Assembly: GCF_022023855.1 (NCBI RefSeq)
Contig: NZ_CP059449.1
Location: forward strand, 186,001-250,000
Source: Azospirillum brasilense
GTDB lineage: Bacteria; Pseudomonadota; Alphaproteobacteria; Azospirillales; Azospirillaceae
DNA length: 64,000 nt
Direction: 5' to 3'
Shown: positions 63,659 through 64,000 of the stretch, in pieces
How the letters are laid out: each line of letters starts with the position of its first letter
Position numbering within the stretch: position 1 is the stretch's first letter
The notes under the pieces: model-generated
The model's input: the letters and a program-made list of their open reading frames with translations, nothing else
Database searches by the model: none
Told to the model about the DNA's origin: nothing
Made by a program: the position numbers and the translations under genes

Positions 63659-64000
63659 ATGGATGCTTCCGTCGACGCCGCCACACCGGAGCCGGCCTTC
63701 GAACTTCTGGCCCCGGACGAACAGACCAAGCCGCTGGTGCTGGCCTCGCCGCACAGCGGCAACCGCTATCCGGCCGAGTTCCTGGCAGCGGCGCGGCTCG
63801 ACCCGCGCGCGCTGCGCAAGTCGGAGGACTGCTTCGTCGACGAGATCTTCGCGGGCGCTCCGGCGTTGGGCATACCGCTGATCCGCGCGCTGTTCCCCCG
63901 CGCCTTCCTGGACGTCAACCGCGAAGCCTACGAGTTGGACCCGGAGATGTTCGCCGACCCCCTGCCGCCCTATGTGAACACGCGCTCGCCGCGCGTGGCC
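63659..64000 (+). CDS. N-formylglutamate amidohydrolase (5' part)
   Basis: The reading frame starts at the ATG at 63659 and is open for 114 codons to the window end. Family motifs are visible: L-V-L-A-S-P-H-S-G-N-R-Y-P near residue 27, where the histidine is a metal ligand, D-C-F-V-D-E-I-F near 60, and F-L-D-V-N-R near 86. The enzyme releases glutamate and formate in histidine breakdown. No histidine-utilisation neighbour is visible inside the window. Confidence 0.88.
   Translation, partial: MDASVDAATPEPAFELLAPDEQTKPLVLASPHSGNRYPAEFLAAARLDPRALRKSEDCFVDEIFAGAPALGIPLIRALFPRAFLDVNREAYELDPEMFADPLPPYVNTRSPRVA

Overview
The window looks like a chromosomal nitrogen-fixation (nif) region of an Azospirillum, probably of the A. 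brasilense group. It is GC-rich alphaproteobacterial DNA with draT-draG-draB divergent from nifHDK, an aerC-type PAS chemoreceptor inside the nif cluster, and NifA/sigma-54 promoters in front of each main operon. The species call is inference; the gene content is read directly.

Region 1 (1-5.5 kb, + strand) is the distal part of a nif accessory operon: the end of a TPR protein, a Cys/LRV-repeat protein, two nifZ genes, a NifS-type cysteine desulfurase, nifT, a small unknown, a DegT-fold protein lacking the PLP lysine, and a SIR2-like protein. Region 2 (5.5-9.4 kb, - strand) holds an azoreductase, a class II glutamine amidotransferase, and draT-draG-draB, which switch nitrogenase reductase on and off by ADP-ribosylation. 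Region 3 (9.6-19.3 kb) holds an unknown 448-residue protein, nifHDK, an Rrf2 regulator, an NADH dehydrogenase-like gene broken by a 1-base frameshift, and aerC. Region 4 (19.3-35.1 kb) holds three sigma-54 operons: nifENX-DUF269-DUF683-fdxB-nifQ; iscA-nifU-nifS-nifV-cysE-nifW; and fixABCX. A TPR gene lies antisense between the first two. Together these supply the nitrogenase, its FeMo-cofactor and Fe-S assembly, homocitrate, cysteine, and low-potential electrons.

Region 5 (35.3-54 kb) holds a PilZ-containing chemoreceptor and a large hybrid response-regulator/histidine kinase gene split in two. The split is caused by a 13,544-bp Tn7-like transposon (39484-53027). Its ends, TnsB-site repeats and 5-bp target duplication (TTGCG) can be read directly. 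Removing the element and one duplication copy restores a 993-codon frame across the junction. The element encodes TniQ, TnsA, TnsB and TnsC plus lower-GC cargo that looks like two candidate anti-phage or conflict modules. One has an HTH regulator, a frame-split DNA methyltransferase and a KAP-type NTPase. The other is a translationally coupled trio of a zinc-hook SMC-like ATPase and two unknown proteins. A small HNH nuclease lies beside them.

Region 6 (54.1-64 kb) is ordinary chromosome: a Crp/Fnr regulator, a double cold-shock-domain protein, a RecD2-like helicase, malate synthase G, a second PilZ chemoreceptor, tRNA-Val(GAC), and the start of an N-formylglutamate amidohydrolase gene that runs off the window.

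The strongest candidate for something undescribed is the Tn7-like element and its two cargo modules. Secondary points are the lysine-less DegT protein and SIR2-like protein in the nif operon, six tandem hairpins at 37.3-37.5 kb, and the histidine-rich tail of NifN.
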